Of a DNA stretch of 64,000 bases, positions 62,436-64,000 are shown one piece after another. The notes under the pieces were generated by a model. It did no database searches, was not told the DNA's origin, and saw only the letters and a list, made by a program, of their open reading frames with translations. Made by a program: the position numbers and the translations under genes. Origin of the DNA: Oreohelix idahoensis. Its lineage: Eukaryota > Mollusca > Gastropoda > Stylommatophora > Oreohelicidae. The stretch is taken from NCBI GenBank assembly GCA_024509875.1, contig JAMPIV010014140.1:1-64000 (forward strand), read 5' to 3'. Positions within the stretch are counted from its first letter, which is position 1; each line of letters begins with the position of its first letter.

Positions 62436-64000
62436 ACTTGGTTTGAGGATTGATAAAAAAATAATTGTCCTTTTGCTGTTTCCTTAATAAACTTAGCTGG
62501 TCTAAGTGAGTCCTACAGCCGTGGTTTCGGCCATTCTTATGGGATGCGGGCTCTTCTTCACACAACTCGTCCACTGTAGGCGGTTAGTGTTGATTCACTG
62601 CTTTTAACACAACTAGTGAAGTCGAAACTTTAGTCTTTCAGCGTCGTACCATGAACAGTCTGATAGCTTCGTTCCACGAAATTTAGACAAAATAAAAAGA
62701 ACAAATGCCTCTGCTAAGTACATTTGTGGGTTGCAAATTAAAAGGCGTGTGACAGATGAAAATTTAGCAACCCTGACCGATCACTTTATTCTCATCGAGG
62801 GCCCTCACTATTTGGGTTCACGCAACGATCAAACGTGGATTTCCCTCGTTGGCTAATTAAGCATGCACAGTTAAACACGTGGAAGCCATGTCTCTCTATT
62901 GCCATCTGTCCGATTCCTAGTTTAGCCACGCCTCCTGTCTTTGTTTCAAGCACTAAGAACTCAGATATTTAGATTCATAAACTGTCTTTCCTTTTAAAAG
63001 GGGTTTTACCTGCTGTCAGGATTACGTCAGCACGTCAGCGCCTGGTCACTGAAGCACGGGAAGAGCGGGGCAACGGGTTTTTGTAGCTCCCTACGAGAGA
63101 ACGGGCCATTAATGGCTGGCAAAAGGGGCGATAACTTCATTTAACGGCAATCTCTTTGATTACGTCCCCTTGAGCTACGCAGAGAGCCAGATCAAAAGAG
63201 AATTCGCTCGTGGCAAGAATCTAAGCGAGCGGTTCTAGTGTGAATTTGAGCTTTCATTCGCGGAACGAACAGCAAAATCCCCCAAATTGGACGAGAGGTG
63301 TTAAAATTCGCATTAAGGAACAAGAGTCCAGCGTTTAGTATACATGCCCATCTCTCCGAATTCAGTTTGTCAGTTTGCTATCGGGATTCTTGAATGGTCT
63401 AGCGCCCATTTTTGGAGTCTTATTTATCTGGATTTCCTATAGAAATACGTGGCGATTTATTTCAGTTCTTGATTTGCGGTAATAATAGTTATTAGCCACT
63501 AAGTGTTTTAATGTGTCAAAGTCACTATATTTCACTGGGATTTTTGTGTTAATTTACACGTATTAAATAAACATATAGCTAATTTTGCCGGCTGTAAACG
63601 TAAAAATTAATCACTCGCGATTTCCCAAGTAAGAGATACGTTAAATTAATTAATAGCCACTAGGCGATTGATAATTGATGTAACACAATTTAATTCTATT
63701 CATACGTGTGTAATTTTCTAAACTACTAGTGTACATATCTCGGGTAAAACCGTTAAGATAAACTAGACACTCGCGTTTTTTAAATATATATATAATTAAA
63801 TACCGGAATGGTTAAAATAGTCTTACCTAAAAATTAACGCGTCAGGAGATGATTTATATTATGATTTCATGCTTATCTATTTTTTACATATAGGCTGGTC
63901 ATACCTGCGTCCTAGCGTTTCTTATGGTCTTACTGACTTTGGTTCTTACACCATCCAGCAATTACTGTGACTAAATCTTCGTGTTGTGACCCCTATGTGG
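62436..64000. other. About 1.56 kb without recognised gene or repeat
   Basis: No domain-bearing frame and no copy of the dispersed families found elsewhere in the window. 63000-63250 is less AT-rich than its surroundings and contains TTACGTCAGCACGTCAGCG. From 63450 on it is very AT-rich. Confidence 0.5.

Overview
This is animal nuclear DNA made almost entirely of transposable elements and simple repeats. I found no host protein-coding gene that I can name. Evidence for a metazoan: long (TC)n, (TA)n, (GA)n and (TCTG)n microsatellites, several minisatellites, tRNA-derived SINEs, CR1-like and RTE-like LINE remnants, Tc1/mariner and hAT-like non-autonomous DNA elements, and Ty3/gypsy-class LTR retrotransposons. 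A marine invertebrate, perhaps a mollusc, is my best guess. It rests only on the style of the repeats and is weak.

The centrepiece is three nearly complete, young LTR retrotransposons of 9.5-9.9 kb plus one internally deleted relative. Element A is at 11308-20793 (TSD GTATG), element D at 27801-37648 (TSD AAGTG) and element F at 49948-59555 (TSD ACAAC). All three have the order gag - protease - integrase - reverse transcriptase - RNase H. That is a Ty1/copia-like order with Ty3/gypsy-type domains, known from the Gmr1-like group. Their gag proteins carry long Glu/Lys-rich coiled coils and a SCAN-like capsid segment. A and F are sister subfamilies with about 2.4-kb LTRs. Both place RT-RNase H in the +1 frame after an integrase-frame UGA, which suggests programmed frameshifting. 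D keeps integrase and RT in one frame. Element C (23962-26385) keeps both LTRs, a perfect tRNA-Pro-type primer site and only the last part of RT plus RNase H.

Layout. 1-3.6 kb: minisatellites of 54, about 44 and 26 bp. 3.7-7.0 kb: SINEs and a CR1-like LINE between (TC)n tracts. 7-11.3 kb: mostly unrecognised sequence with an inverted-repeat element. 11.3-20.8 kb: element A inside a (TCTG)n tract. 20.8-23.9 kb: microsatellites, a 40-G run, a LINE fragment and a tandem repeat. 23.9-26.5 kb: element C inside a (TA)n tract. 27.8-37.6 kb: element D. 37.7-49.9 kb: a mosaic of dispersed repeats, LINE remnants, hAT-like MITEs, and two inverted Tc1/mariner-like copies around an integrase scrap. 49.9-59.6 kb: element F. 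59.6-62.4 kb: repeats, a SINE and a 5'-truncated LINE with a 13-bp TSD. 62.4-64 kb: nothing recognised.

How the parts work together: in each full element the LTRs would supply promoter and poly(A) signals. The primer site and polypurine tract would prime reverse transcription. Gag, protease, integrase and RT-RNase H would make the particle, cDNA and insertion. Scattered frame breaks, many of them one-base changes in homopolymers, interrupt all copies despite near-identical LTRs, so either assembly error or recent decay is possible.
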